From the NCBI GenBank assembly GCA_008360955.1, contig LUCM01003479.1:2832-66831 (forward strand): a stretch of 64,000 nucleotides of DNA, read 5' to 3'. Every line of letters starts with the position of its first letter. The stretch's first letter is position 1. The position numbers and the translations under genes were made by a program. Source of the DNA: Fasciolopsis buskii. Its lineage: Eukaryota; Platyhelminthes; Trematoda; Plagiorchiida; Fasciolidae. The notes under the pieces were generated by a model that ran no database searches, was not told the DNA's origin, and saw only the letters and a list, made by a program, of their open reading frames with translations. Shown here piece after piece: positions 25,493 to 38,989 of this stretch.

Positions 25493-27550
25493 TGCGCTTG
25501 TTTTTTCAAGTTTAGCAGTGTCCAGGATTAAAACAAGTGTAAATATAAATTCGATCATTGAAGATGAAGCCCTCGGGTGAAAATTTTGGGAATCCGCGGT
25601 AAAGAGCAAGCAGAATAATGCTGTCTGGGAGTTCACTGAGCCAAAACAACTTTAGAAACACGGGAATCTTCAACAGCTTCAACTTTATTAGAGCACACAT
25701 TAGTGGAATTTGACCGAATTATAACAAAACACTTCCTCGGTGGCTGTGAAATCTAGTTGCATGGAACAATGACCAAAAAACATGGCGATTTCAGTATCTG
25801 CCAGTAGCGCTTTTCATAGTGTTTCACACTGAGTGAACACAGTTTGTGTAAATGGTCGGTTTTATTTATTCCTAGTCAACAGCTTATTATAAAACTGGTG
25901 ATTTCATCCAAAAGCCTCACTTCTCTTAGTCATACGGTATGTGATATTAAGAATAAAGGAGGAAGTGAGTGTTACAGGTAACTTCTTGCACTTTATGCTA
26001 ATTCAGTTCAATGCGTTGGTATTCTCAGCTTTGGTGATTGTGGAGCGATGTTTTCTAGACATTCTAGGATGTGCTAATGCCAAAGTCAAAGTAAAAATAT
26101 TGAACGCAGTTCGTGCCAATCCCATGTGCATTTCATTTCTTACTCACAGGTCAAACATTCAGAACGCCACATGATACCAACTCGCGTCGATCCGTCGCAC
26201 ATATTACTAGGGATTTTTACAAATTTGATTCTGCCGTTCCCAAAGTACAATTTGGGTGAGTCTTCCTTTTCACCGAGATGAATGGCGAGCTCAGATGTGA
26301 TCCTGTCTTTACGGAATCGGACGTTTGAAATGATCACAGAGGACGATGTTTAACCTATTCTGCTTGCAGCGCCCACAGTCTTGAACATGGTAGAGATCCG
26401 CAGCTCTTTACCAATAGTTTTCCTCAATAGGTAGGAAATTTTAAGAAATAACAAAACTGTGACACCTGACTTTAGCTAGGGTAGTGAGAAACATTTCATA
26501 GTATACGGAATCGCCTCATTGATACTGTGCACTGTCTTCGATTCCATTGAGTTCACTGTTGGAAGTAGCCACTTGGCCAGTAAAGTGGATAACAGGGACG
26601 ACAAAACGTCTGCCTTCTGATCAGCTGACCAGAATGGATCAATTAGCTAAAAAAAAAACTGGAAGATGTTTTAAGAGAATAGCATGTCAAAATTCTGCTC
26701 TGTCATTGAAACGCCTGAGCAAATGAGGAAAGAGAGAAGCTGTATCTGGTGCACATGAATGTTTCTTGTGACCAACCGTGAACAAATACAAACATTTATG
26801 CATATTGCATAGCTGGTCGCTTCGTTAGCTGCAAACTACTAAGAGCAAGAAGGGTTGATACAACCCGTTGCAACAGCAAGGACTATATTGTGAACCCGGG
26901 GATATCCATTGTCCTTCTTGGGCATCAGCAACTCAGAGTGATTTTTGCTTCGGGTATAGGGTATGATGGTGCAAAATTTACTTTTTCGTTAATGGGAACA
27001 AGACAGTCTGGACCAGCAGTAGCTGGAAACTCGAAGGAGTCCAAAGATCTTTACGTTTCACCAGAGGTAATCGGTTCAAATGAAGAAGACTTTCTTGAGG
27101 AATATGGAGACACGAAGAGGATGGTTTTATCAGATAAATAGCTGCGGAATGCGTCAATCAGGTTTTCCATGCCGAGACAGGAAATAATCTTTGATTTTTC
27201 TACTTAGAGTATATTTAGATTAGGTGTTACATAAAATTTTAGTTACTCGTTCCGGTGAATCGACCGAAGTAAACGGAATCTAGTAGTCCTACTTTAAATT
27301 AGGTAAACAAACACATTAACTGTTGCCGTTAAATCGGTTTATTTCTTCTACGGAAGCGGCCTCTTTTCAAAAAGGAAGCATTCCAGTTGAGGCGTGGATA
27401 TTGCACCATGTAGAAGTGAAACATTTGCGGAATAATGCATCAAAAAGGTGAATTTGAATGTCAGCTAAGTAACCGAAATTCAATAAGAATGCCAGGGATA
27501 ACCATGAAGAGATTTTATGCTAAAGGAACGTTTCTCGTGGAAAGGTCTCG
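25493..27550. other. Intergenic, with one unassigned open frame
   Basis: A plus-strand frame is open from about 26785 to 27141 (about 118 codons). Its second half is acidic, and inside it an AG at about 26961 and a GTAATC at about 27067 could bound an exon. A minus-strand frame at 26140-26337 has a faint Sm-fold-like look but follows directly on an in-frame stop without an acceptor. Neither is called as a gene. Confidence 0.35.
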
Positions 27551-30448
27551 ATGGTGAAGGATATAGTCCGATATGGAAAGTGTAGACACGACCGGTACCG
27601 GTAAGTAATCCCTGAAAAAAGGAAAATATTCGGATGAAAAGTGAGGAAATGATTAGCATTACATGTCACCTAGAGTGAAGCAATCACTAGCGAGAGTTTC
27701 AATAAGGTCACAGAGATTAAAGGACAATAAAAAATGAAACGCAGCTTGGCTTAGGTACTTCGAAATTTTGTACCGTTTGTTAGGATGGCATAGGTAAATA
27801 ATTGGTGAGACACCGTGGTCAGCTACATCGCTTGTGGATGTTGGGCAGAACTGAACAAAAAAGAAAAATGTGAATGCAGAACTGTAAATCAGTCCCGCCC
27901 TGCCAATCCATTTCGAACCTGACTAGGCAAGGAGGCCGATTACTGTTTTCACTGATGCCGTTCTGTATCCTACCTGAAATGGTCAACGTCGGTCATCCCA
28001 ACAGCCAAATCGTTCGAAATGGCATTGAAAAGTTAGACTTCGGAAAACAGCATGCAGACTAGAAGTTTTTCGCAATTAGAGTAAGTACGACAAATTCTGA
28101 GGCTTCGGAAACCGCGCGAACTCGGTCGCCATAACGTGTGGCCTCAGCCACCTGGCTTGGAGTTGTGAGCTTAAATTCACTTTACCCGTCGTCACATACC
28201 TTCTCCGGCTGAACACTGGTTGACGCCCCAGGTAGATCACAATGGTTTAAAATCACCGCTTCTTTCGTGGATTGTCCAGTACAAAAGAAAATACCTTGTG
28301 TGCTTTGGAAATGAGATCGATAAATTTCTAACCGCGGTCTAGGTGATAGCCGTTTGAACGGTACACTGGCGAATAAAAAACGAAAATGTGGATGTTCCGC
28401 TACCTATTAGTCTGATTATTGGGGTATTTAGACATTAGAGTAGTTGTGAACATGCGGGATTGACTTTTGACTGGTTCTCATCGACTCCTGTCACAGAAGT
28501 GTCCAAATGAATCGAGACCTTATCCGAAGCATCACCGGAATGGTTCATCGTAGTAAGACAACCGAGAAGTTAAACTCATTCGAACTGGATTAAATCAGAC
28601 TCGATCTCAGATTCTGCTCATCAGGAACCAATAAATAGTGTTGCAAATGAGTAATCAATTAACTCGGCAGAGAATGAGGCATAAAAACCCATGGAAACGT
28701 GATACCATGCTGCGCAATCACAAATCTCGCACGTATGAATTGAATGCTTGTCTGGTACTTGACTGCCTTAGATATTGGTTCAATGATCGGTATATCGAAT
28801 GATATCAGATGAACTGATATCATATTTGTTGTTGATCATATCTATCCTGTCACTCTATTTGCTTACCACAATTCACCGGAGAATATCATCATATTCGGAT
28901 AATTAAATGACAGTACTTCCAATATGAAACAACCCAAATTATAAAGACAATACAAATATGATAAAATATTCTTGTTTTCAAATTTAGGCTAGTCACACAC
29001 TTGCCGAAACGTATGGAGGTCAAACTTTATCCAATTCAATCCCGGTAAGTTCGGCCACACACTAACAGCTTTTACATGACACGTTCTGAAAACTTACATC
29101 CGTTGCAACTTGGTGAATTGTGCACGGTTTTACATTCATATTTCTAAACTTGCCAAATGAAATTTCTTTAAATCATACCGGTGATTGATCTTTTGGCTAT
29201 CAAAAAATGTGAATGTGGAGCGTCATCGGGGGAGGGGTGGGGGGGAGTGAGGGAGGAGGAAGGGTGGTGGAGAGCTGAGACACTTGTAATTTAGTGCATA
29301 ACAGAGCTCGTCCAGGTGGACACAAACAGGACCGCCCATGGGATTAGAAGTTTACGGGTTTTCGATTGCTGTTCACTGATATTTCGGATGTACTGTTCTG
29401 GAGCTTACACTCGTGTCTCAAAGAGATGAAAAACAGCTCGAATGCAGGAACGGATTTCTTTCAACTGTTTATATAATTTCGTCATTGGCTGATGAGGAAC
29501 ACAATGTTGAAGATGTTTGCTCATTTTGTATACTCTTGTGTTACGAAAACGAGAAGGATCTTGCGAGTGACTCGGAAATTTCGCGCAGAATGACCCATAG
29601 GACTAGCACTTTTTTCTCAAGATGTTAGTGTACGGCAGTTTCGGTAACTGATTTATTGAAGTTCGGTTGAAATTCTTGAATAAATACAGAAGACCTGACC
29701 AGAAGTAACATGAAAAACCATTTCAACCACGGTGCCATGAGATTTAGTACGTTTATTTAGGCAAAAGCATTTTTCGATTTACTCATAATTATGAATAAAT
29801 TCGTACGAACAATTGCAAATGCCTTCCAGTCCTTTTCTAATTTGATCTTATTTGTACAGGTTTTTGGAAGTTGCAGTCACCCAGTTGTTCTTCCCACGGG
29901 AAATCAGCGCGTTATGTTTCACTTTTTGTCACGGATGTTGCTAGATACTACTCAAATCCAGCTCATTTACACTCTATTGCATTTGCCGTATAATTGTTTC
30001 TCATATTTTAAGTGGAAGTTCATTTTGTTTACCGCACAAAATTCCTTAGGCAAATTGCCGAATTTAGAAGTAACCGGTGGTGCGATGAATAAAATTCACG
30101 ACGTTCACATCGAAATGTCACGAATCTGACTGACTAATCACGTGATCATATCGATGAAAAAATTGTAATAACGATAATGTGAATGGCCTCATTATTTGTA
30201 GACCGATATTTTAAAATTATTCCAGACTTGGAAGTATTTGGTTTCTTCTCGATAACGTCACATTTTATCGATTTTTCTTATCCCCCCACCTCTCGCCTTC
30301 GTCCCCGTACCCTAGTATCTTCTATGATGAGTTGCGTCGCTGGAATGAGATGGAACAAATTAAAAAAGAGGTTGAAGATCTGGAGAAGTGGGAACCAGCT
30401 CCACCGTTTGTGCAAGTTGTTTCATCGATCAATTTTGCCAAAAAGTAG
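27551..30448 (+). CDS. Small three-exon gene, product unrecognised (79 aa)
   Basis: Exons are proposed at 27551-27600, 28988-29044 and 30316-30448 (TAG stop). Donors are GTAAGT twice. Acceptors are TTTTCAAATTTAG and a long pyrimidine tract ending CCCTAG. Both introns are phase 2 and the frame continues across them. The predicted protein begins MVKDIVRYGKCRHDRY, has a basic middle (LVTHLPKRMEVKLYPIQS), and ends in a charged segment with DELRRWNEMEQIKKEVEDLE, likely helical, followed by KWEPAPPF. No membrane segment or signal peptide is evident. The size and charge would suit a small organellar or structural protein, but I do not recognise it. The start is uncertain because an upstream exon could exist. 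A 195-codon open frame in another plus frame overlaps exon 3 and I consider it chance. Confidence 0.52.
29226..29277 (+). repeat. G-rich low-complexity tract
   Basis: About 50 bases are almost entirely G and A, with several runs of three or more G, inside the second intron of the proposed three-exon gene. Quadruplex formation is possible. Confidence 0.7.
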
Positions 30449-33400
30449 ACAAGCAGTTTCGGTCAAAAATTTTTTGTTTTGCATCTCCATGCTTTTAAAC
30501 AAAAAATATTTGATGTTTCCAATACAAGTTTTCAAGCAGTGCCTGATTTCAAAATCTTGTTTCATGTCTGATGATTTGAGCAATCACGTGAGAATTTTTT
30601 TCGGGGACTGCAAGTTTAAATGCGAATTGTCCCCTACGCGTTTAGTTCTGTGTTGCACACAAAACGGTCAGATAAATCGTGCATTTAGAAACACTTCCGG
30701 GGTCGGAATCCGTTGTCATGACGTCGGAAGAGGCAAGTCGCGCGAAATATCAGCAAATCAAGTCGGTTAATCAACTAGGAGAGGATGAATCGATGTTTGA
30801 TCTTCAGGTTAAACTGACATTGAACTGAGACGTACAAAAATGACTCAAGCTTATGCATCTGAACAATAACCTCTGAAGTAGTTTAGTTTTACCTGCATCT
30901 CAGCATCAAAAGAAGCACGATGAAAAGCCAACAGACGCTCCAGCAAATCATGCATTTACTTTTACAGTAGGCGCAGAAAACACTGTATTCGAATGCATTT
31001 ACAAATGGCTGGGATGAAAGTGACCATCGTTGGCGGACGGGTATGCGAGGTTTGTCTATTGTCTGGTTATGGGGTTCGGAACGGCTCTCACCAGCCTGCA
31101 AATGTCGGTTCTGGATTAATTGAGAGTCACCTGTGAGCCAGTGGTTGTCTCCGTAGGTCAGAACAAGTGAAGCGCTTGAAGCAGTCTCGTTTGAGTATGT
31201 CCGTTTGTACCCCATAGTTTTGTTTGATTTTTTTGAGGGGGGGGGTGTGCGCGAGTAAGGGCGCTCTCTTTAAATTTCATCCTGTGTTCGCAGTGTGAAA
31301 GACGACCCAGGACTGACGTCTAGACGTGTAACCTGCTCAGGTTGCCCAAATTCAAATCTAAAAGTGCAATTATTCATTGAGCATGGTAGTCTAGTAGAGA
31401 ACGTGACAGGTTCAGCAATCTATCCGACTTCGAAGACGCATAACACCAAACAGACTTCGAATTGAGATTACAGATGGTAACTATAGGCCAGCAATCTGTG
31501 ATGCGCCTGTAACGTAAAGTATGGATTTGTAGGAACCAACCAGCAGTGATCAATATGCAAATATCCAGTTCTCGGCCGATACTTCACAAATGAACACTTC
31601 TACAACGACCGGCGATAGCGAATTGAACAATCCGAAGAAACGACGCGTCACTTGACTATTAGTACCCGGGAAAATCCGTCGTTTATTGCATGAAATTTAA
31701 TACCGCTAACCATCGGACTATATTTCCATTAGTTTTTGTGAGTATATCATGCATGTGACAGCTTGAACGCTCAAACGTCATGCTTGACTGATTAGTTTTC
31801 GGAGTGCATCTTTCATGCGGAATTTCGGATTACCCGCTCAACCCAAGTGTAGCAGTTAATTGTAAAATAAATCCGAAAAGTTCAGCTGTTGATGCTCCGT
31901 ACGCCAATAACACCAGTCAATATTCTGAGCTATCGGTCACATTACACGATGAAATGTGTTTAAAAATGGCCAGAAAGCTTAAAAATTCCCACGGGATCCT
32001 AAACGATCGTCGTAAACTTTTGAACCATTGCGGCAAGCTTTTGAACGACAAGAAATTCTACACTGAAAGCCAGTATCTGCGCATGAGTTCATCCGTCCGT
32101 CACTGACAATCCACTAGGATTCCATGAGCTTCAATAAATGTTAATGCCAAATTTTAATGTCCCACGCAAAGCAAAATGGTTCTCCGCTGGAAAATATTCC
32201 CGGATAGATGAGAACTCAGTTTAGACCGCCGTGGATTCCTGAGACGGTTATGAGTAGTATCGAAAGCATGACCTTGCACAAATTACGCGGATCGGACAGA
32301 TCTGTATCGGCGATGAGTAATAACCATATCAATTGGATGCTATGTGTAGCCGTGTGAACAACGTGAGCATAAAGAGATAACCCCATGGTCTTTTCTTTGG
32401 ATGGGTAGCGTTGTAAGTGCACCAGTGAAATTTGGTCAGGCGCTGTGTGATGATCAGTCATCCAGCATTGGGCATACTTTCTGCAAGAAAAACTAAGAAT
32501 TGTGCGTTTCTCACACCGTCAAATCTGTGTTCCTCGTGCCTATTTGAGGTGAAGTAAAGGATCCGTCAAATTCGTCATTTTTACTTTTGTTTCCAAGATT
32601 TCATTTCTTCGAGTGACTACATTGCTGTTCAGTATTTCATATGTCGTAAATATCATTTTCTTGGACCCTTATCGAATTCAACGACTAATCGCAAGCTGAA
32701 ACTTTCGATAGCACCACCATGCACTCGGCGCTGCCTACAAACCGGTTTATGGGCACTGATGATCTCTTCCGGTGCCCCTATTTAGGATTGAGATAAATTT
32801 TCTCTCTTACACACGTATTTCCACGCTGAGAAAATTCGAAGCACTTTGAGTATATGATGGAATGGACTCCAGTGCTTCTGTCAGGCAGAAGCCAGAAGAA
32901 AGTATTCGACGTGATATTCATTGGTCAAGTTCACAGTTAGCGATCGATCATATATCAGGTCATTTGCAAATATTCTCAGATATGACTACGTAGAACTAGT
33001 CCGATTTCTTCCACTCAACACCCGGGACTTGGTATTAAATTGATCTTGCCTGTACATCATTTGCCTTGTAGCTCGTACCGCGTTCATTGAGACAAGTGAT
33101 GTCACAGCTAAGAGGGCGTGGTGATGTTGAAACATCTCCTAGCACTTGTCACTGAAGATCACAAATCTACTCCAGACTTTATTTCTCAGCTACGCTCCAC
33201 TTCACAGCAACAACTTCAGAACATTCTGATTACGTTTTTAGAGAACCGTGTAACGGTAAATATGGTGTGATATGTTCTACGTAGTTCATGACAGATGGGC
33301 CTCTATGGACACCTGAAATTCACATCATTGAATTCATTCTTTGCGTTTTTGCGAAAGGAACCAAAGGTGAGAATCTGATGAAATTTGGAGAGAACGCGCA

Positions 33401-34159
33401 GGACCTGCAATTAATCTAGTCCACGGAACTACGAACAATCACGGTGGAATAGACAACATGGCATTTGGTCTTAATTATGAGTCCACATGCATTTGGAAGA
33501 TTTTCGTCGACCACCGCAGATCAAGTTTCATGCTCCGCGCAGTTCAGTGACGAAAATCACTTGGTTACCGTTTTTAAAGCCTGTTTCTTCAGTTGGAGTT
33601 AACAACTCTGTGATTGTTGTGTTTATTTTATGTAATAGAAAATGATTTCTAGACATCAAATCACGCAATGGTATAATATGGGTTGTTTATTTTTGTCTAC
33701 TCAGTTCTTTATTCCGAACATCATCAGAATGGATGTCTCCTCTCCCGGTCACGAAGCACGGAACAAATAGCTGTGCATAATTATCCGATTTATTCAATCC
33801 TTAGAAGTTTCAATGTTGCACAATGGATTGCTCAGTGTATAAATCATGGATATTGATTTATTGTATTTATTTGCCTCTTGAAATCCCATAAGGGAGCAAT
33901 AAAATGGGACTGAATAAATACGTTTGTTTTACTTTTCGAATTGTACTAAAACACGCAAGATATCGTCATGTTCTGGTGAAACCGAAATGTCTGTCATAAA
34001 AGGACCACTTACTATTTGCGAGATACTGTGTACAGCCTCGGAGAAAATAGGTTTTCGTATACTAGGCCTTTGGTCCATATCGCATTCTGGTCCAATGACT
34101 GGCAAAATGATCACTGTGTGTGTGTGATTGTTTATTGATCTGTCCCGTTTTAGTAACTG
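30449..34159. other. Intergenic, no supportable gene
   Basis: Open frames of 80-108 codons occur (30889-31215 minus, 31804-32106 plus, 32216-32461 minus) without splice support or recognised motifs. A short G run lies at 31236-31247. No transposon protein remnant was recognised. Confidence 0.45.
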
Positions 34160-34688
34160 CTAGATACGTCTCCGATAGGATTGAGAAACTGACTTTAAGG
34201 TGGATTGAATGGATTCATACATCCGAGGTTCACACAATGAACTCCTCCCACCAGTTTGAGACTTATTTTCAGTGGTTTTGAAAACTTGTGTAGGTCGCAA
34301 CTCGGGTCGACGACTGTTAGACGATGTCGATCGCTGAATATGGTGTTGGAATAGGAAGCGTTTCACCACCATGCGAGGTGACATTCTCAGCAACCAGAGC
34401 GTTCGGGAATCAAGGCCGGCTTCATAGAGAACGAACGAGCATCGAGGATGAGTTACATTTTTGTTTCTGCATAAAGTAATTCTGTGGATCCTCAATGCCT
34501 CATCCAAATTCAGTGTTTGATGTGTTTCGTGCGAGCTCACTGAATATTCATGGTAACCTAAACAATGAAAATTTGCGAATAATTAGATACAATTGCGTAA
34601 TTTATGGCATTCTTCTTCCTTTCGGTCAGAGTAAGGGTGGCTTCAGTAAACACGTATACCATTCAGCATGTCAGTAGAATATAACCAC
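34160..34688 (-). CDS. Candidate 3' end of a minus-strand gene, two exons
   Basis: The terminal exon spans 34557 down to 34160 (TAG stop) and is open for 131 codons. It is preceded by the acceptor TTTTCATTGTTTAG. The exon before it, 34688-34660 (29 nt), has a TTTTCAG acceptor and a GTATAC donor and joins in phase 1, giving WLYSTDMLNG then YHEYSVSSHETHQ. The protein segment is rich in Ser, Arg and Thr and ends SYRRRI. I find no known domain. Upstream exons were not found, since the region beyond 34.9 kb is a decayed CR1 element. It could be a true gene end or a fortuitous open frame. Confidence 0.38.
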
Positions 34689-34899
34689 CTGAAAACCCCC
34701 GTATTGTGAATGTTCACGGAAGTCAAGTCGGGTCAAGTCATCTGAATGCCATCCCTGGGATGGACGACTGTTCACGTTTTACATAACCTGAGAGACAAAT
34801 TCCCAATGCGTACAAAATCTGTGCGTGAATAAACTTGTTTTAATTGGAACGAGTGACAGTGGAGGAGATGCATCTCACTGGGCGTTGGTATATTTGAAG

Positions 34900-36570
34900 T
34901 GAATTAATTTAGCGAATAGATATCTGCGTATACGACCACAAGAGAATGGGAACTTGAGGGAGATGGGAATTGATTTGATATCTTTTGATTAGAGACCGGG
35001 AAATGTGACGGAATAGGAGTGGAACCAGTGAGGAGGGACATAAGAAAAAACCGAAAATGTTTGAAATTATTGGTTGGTAAGCAAGGAATACGAGACAGGA
35101 CATAGTGTAACACCTGAATTTGGTTCATATGCTGTGATCGTGGAAAAATTAGATGTAGCGTCATGCCTACTAGGCTTACTGAATGTGATGCACTCCTTCC
35201 CCATTCACGGATACTGGAACGCAAGCGTCACTGGAAATGACGCGTTCTACGCTTCCATGGGGATTAATAGACGGAATATGTTTCATAAACTATTCTGCAG
35301 ATTCCATAATGCAATTCTGGTGAGCAGAAAATTATGAGTAGTGCAGGTCAAGGACTACATCATCTGTGTACTTGATATGCAGCTTACGGGTGTGGGTTGG
35401 GACAAAGGATGCTCATGGCAGGAATAGAACCGGAACAAAACAAGAACCTGGAGAACTCCGGGACAGAAGTATCAAGAGCGGAAGTAGTTTTGTTGTAGCA
35501 AGTGAACTGTAGTGATCGCACACATCTTGGTGACTCGGGAGTTGATACGGTCCGGAATGCATGACATTTGGAAGTTTAGAAGAAGCAGTTCTTTATGGAC
35601 ATCTGGGATTGAAGTAGAGAATCAGGACACGTATAGAGCGACATCTTCGGTAACCGGAAAATGAAAGAGGCAGCTTCCTTATTGCGTGCTATTCTGGGAG
35701 CCTCGGTACCCGCAGCCGAATACGAGCATGCAGATGAACGTCAGTATAAGTTTTTGATTAATCTTCAGATTTACTGAAGATTGAGTGATTGCAATTCGCT
35801 TGACTTCCGATTAATGCCCATTCTTTCCAGTGACGAAGTCGTTCACGACGAGAAACTGAGAAGCGATCGGGGCGAATGTAGAGTCTCAATGGGAGAGCGT
35901 AGAATAGAGTAAAAATTAAGACAACGCGACATCAGTATAGAAATGCATGAAGAGTCTCCCTGGTTCATCCTCTGGTTCAGCATGGTGACGCTTTGCGAAA
36001 AAACCTGTTTCTTGCAGATTTTGCGACCGCGGTAATCGGTTGAAGTACTGATGATGAGTGTGGCTATAAATATTAGGACGAGCCTCAATTATGGCGTGGT
36101 CGGATAAGCCAATAAAGGGTCAACATGAAATGGAAACGATATCTTGACTATTTAAAAGGGGAATATCAAGGGATGCATCCATTATAATGAGAAAGTTGAC
36201 GGCGTTTTCAAGTTTGCAGTCAGTAGTATAGGAATTAATATAGACATCTGAGTAGGTAAAGCCAAACTTGAGGAGTGGATACTACTAGATGTTGACATAT
36301 TTCATGACACTGCCACCATGCTTCCATTATGGCATAGGGCGTTCAGTGCGATGCCCGGTGAAAACGCCAAGTTTAACCACTTCACCATTCTTATCACGAT
36401 GAAGCCACGTTTGTTGAAATTAGACGGCACCTGAGTGAGAACAGTCATAGATTCTGTCTAGGTCAGACGACATTCAGAAGGAACTCAGTAGGGAATCTAC
36501 GCTGTTGCCGACCATCACGGGAAGAGACGTAATATTGTCAGGCCTTTTAGGAAGTGCAAGAGATAAGGCA
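34900..36570 (-). mobile_element. Decayed CR1-type non-LTR retrotransposon
   Basis: Reading the minus strand in all frames gives an AP endonuclease followed by a reverse transcriptase. A Q.TWLH block with a ..G.. .HRTERP continuation lies around 36425-36340, and FGFTYSDVY-like and NFLIIMDA-like blocks at 36270-36170. The SDHAIIEAR motif is at about 36105-36067. Further along are the pre-RT linker and the RT catalytic box as KYTDDVVL at about 35390-35350, where YADD is usual. Thumb-region remnants extend to about 34910. Stops and frameshifts occur throughout, so it is inactive. CR1-like clade membership is inferred from the motif spacing known in fluke elements. Confidence 0.65.
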
Positions 36571-38225
36571 GGTCAGTGCGCTCCATGATTACTTGTGCAC
36601 TTTCTGAAGATTTCTCTCCATCTCATTCTTACTTTGTTGCTGGAAGAAACCAAGCAGTTCGTTGGGATTGCACCATTAAGTGGTTGCTGTCTTTGGTTTG
36701 AGTACGTTATCGTGGATTGAACTACTTCACTGGAACAATCGAGATTTTCAGTCGAGATCGAAAACAAGACAACAAAACAGAGAATGTGTGGACAGTTCTG
36801 TGATGAATTCCGAAAATGTTGATACAGCATGGCTTCGTTCAATGACCAAGCCAATATGGATATCATTTAAGAAGTCGGACTTCTAATACAGGAATTCGCT
36901 GAGTGCTTTCCCGGCGAATGGGCCAGGATGCGAAATCTAGTTTGGCATAGGAAATTATGAACAGTTGCATTGCACGACTTTCTATTGAGGATTAGCCAGA
37001 CGTTAAGGCAAGTTTATGAAAGCTGGTCTCGAAAACTGCCATTTTAATCAACATCTGGAATTAACAAAAACCGTGGACTGTCGCCAGCTGGTCAGCCCAT
37101 GTGGGGTGAGTGCAAACACAATTTCCTAGCAGTCTTGAATTTTGAGGTTGTAAAGCACATGATATACTCGCATTATTCGACCACTAATCGGTCCAACGAG
37201 TATTGAATTGCGAGTACCTTGTCCCCCAAAAGGGCGGTCATCTCGACACCAATTCAGCAATGTATTGTCTGTGGTACACTGGGGATGATGCATTCAAATT
37301 ATGGTGTAACTGAAATTTGTGTATGCATTTTAATCGAAACCCACTCTCGTTCTGTTACACACAACCGACCTACGGCATGGGTGAACGCTTAGCTGGAGTC
37401 ATCAGCGATCTTAGGAATTAATCCCTGTAGCCATGACCAAGCTGTCTGTGTGCGACAGAATTCGAATGATTGAATTTGAAATTCCAAATGATCGAGAAAC
37501 TGGAAAGAACTAATCAGAATGCAGAGATCACGAACAATATCACAGTCTTTTGTGGTCTTCAAATAGGTGCATCTTGTTTTGATCATTACCTAAACCTGCG
37601 ACTCATACTAGTAGTAGGAACTTTACCTACCTGGCGGTGATTAGACAAGCAATAAATCACGACGTCTACCATCGCTTCGTTGAATGCACTTAACGATCAT
37701 CATTGGATCATAAACGATATTCGCGGACTGTTAATCGATTATCATAAGCTATTGGAAAATGAACATGTTCGTAGAAGTGTCCCGAGGATGTTAACCAAAT
37801 ATAGTTCACACTATTAGATAACCGTATCATCGGATTTACTAGCGTTTGAAGAAGCTATCCAGAGAGAATTCTCTGAAAAATTACTGGTATCATTGAGCAG
37901 CAAACTGATAGTCGGTGGACAGTACTGCACTGCACTAGCACATTTACTGTTGTCAGTGATAGTATCAATGAAAAAATACACAAATTTAAAACAATTGTTA
38001 TATTGTCAGTAATGTTGCCGTTCTGTAGATGCTCCGTTTTTTTAAACAATAGTGCCATTTTCGGAATCTTCGACAACAATCGTATGACCAACCATATCCC
38101 ATTTATGTAATCATGGGAAGTGTTACCAAGTTAAAACACACAATCAACCATAAGCTCTAAATCCTTGCGTGAAACTGAAACAGAACACCCATAACAACGC
38201 TACCTATCACGTTCTCACCTCTTAC
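36571..38225. other. Intergenic, no supportable gene
   Basis: The minus-strand frame 36573-36866 (97 codons) and others have no splice support or motifs. If the ABC relic at 38.2 kb once continued downstream on the minus strand, its signature exon should lie here or further left. I found no SGGQ or DEATSALD coding block. Confidence 0.45.
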
Positions 38226-38650
38226 TTCAAGCAACGTCATGATCCAATTGCGATTGTTTGATTTCTTTGCAGCCTCGACCAGGGCATCCATCGTGGTTTC
38301 ACGAGAAGTTGCTCCGAATTCGATATTTTGGCAAACGGAAACATGGAATAGATTTAGCTCTTGTGAGACCAACTCGAGTTAACGTCCAATTCATCACAGG
38401 TCAAACTGGTCGTGTTCAACCCGATTAAGCAGATGTCAACCTTTTGTTTCGCTGCACTCACTGGGTAGTTGAATCGGAGCAGCAACTATAAAACGGCGAA
38501 CTTTCCGTGGCCTGACTGTCCGACTAGATCTTGTTTATGATCTGCTTCTACTCAATGTGTGAATCTTTATAGTCATCACAGAGGCATTTGGGAAACGAAC
38601 AGATTTTGACCAATGGTCGGACAAGGAGAGTTCTCACTGGGTATGTAGTG
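38226..38650 (-). pseudogene. ABCB-type transporter nucleotide-binding domain relic (Walker A to Q-loop)
   Basis: The family comprises ATP-driven exporters with paired TMD-NBD halves (P-glycoprotein type). On the minus strand a PNASVM segment (about 38595) is followed by a Walker A block read as LVGQSGHGKF (38526-38497). The consensus S/T after the lysine is F. An in-frame stop follows within six codons, then LLLRF..PV. After one frameshift the Q-loop region reads LVSQELNLFHVSV..NIEFG (about 38371-38310), and the helical segment TMDALVEAAKKS runs to MTLLE. The exon ends at 38226 with a GTAAGA donor, at the same protein position as the intron after HLPE in the fragment at 57.4 kb. The stop, frameshift and lost Walker A residue make it a pseudogene fragment. 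Confidence 0.75.
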
Positions 38651-38989
38651 AATTTCTATACATGAAGTGGATACGGTTGAAAGCGGATGTGTTTTGTAGA
38701 AGACATTTCCACAAGACACTGAAATTCGTAAGATACTTTTCGAAAGTCATTATTATGATGTAGTATTTCTGATTTTCTTTCTACGGTGATTTTCATAGTC
38801 AAGATGTGGTTGACAAGTGATTGCTTGAAACGCATTCCATCTTGCCTACCCGGTAATTAGATGCAAAAGAGTGTGACGAAATTTTCAACGCCAAATTCGT
38901 CCATCACTTGACATTGTAGTAAGATACGCGTATATATTAATATATGAAACTTCATATTTATACACAAATGCATACATGTGTCTGTGCAG

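Noticed and set aside
26140..26337. Minus-strand frame with an Sm/Lsm10-like last strand (GRIKFVKIP)
   Set aside because: An in-frame stop lies immediately upstream with no acceptor in between, and no N-terminal Sm exon was found.
29413..29628. 71-codon plus-strand frame and an overlapping protein-like frame before it
   Set aside because: Neither has a usable donor or fits the phase of the surrounding three-exon gene.
29860..29987. A 42-codon exon-like segment with a T-rich acceptor and GTATAA donor inside intron 2 of the 79-aa gene
   Set aside because: It needs phase 1 in and gives phase 0 out, which fits neither neighbour. Without a matching partner exon it is probably chance.
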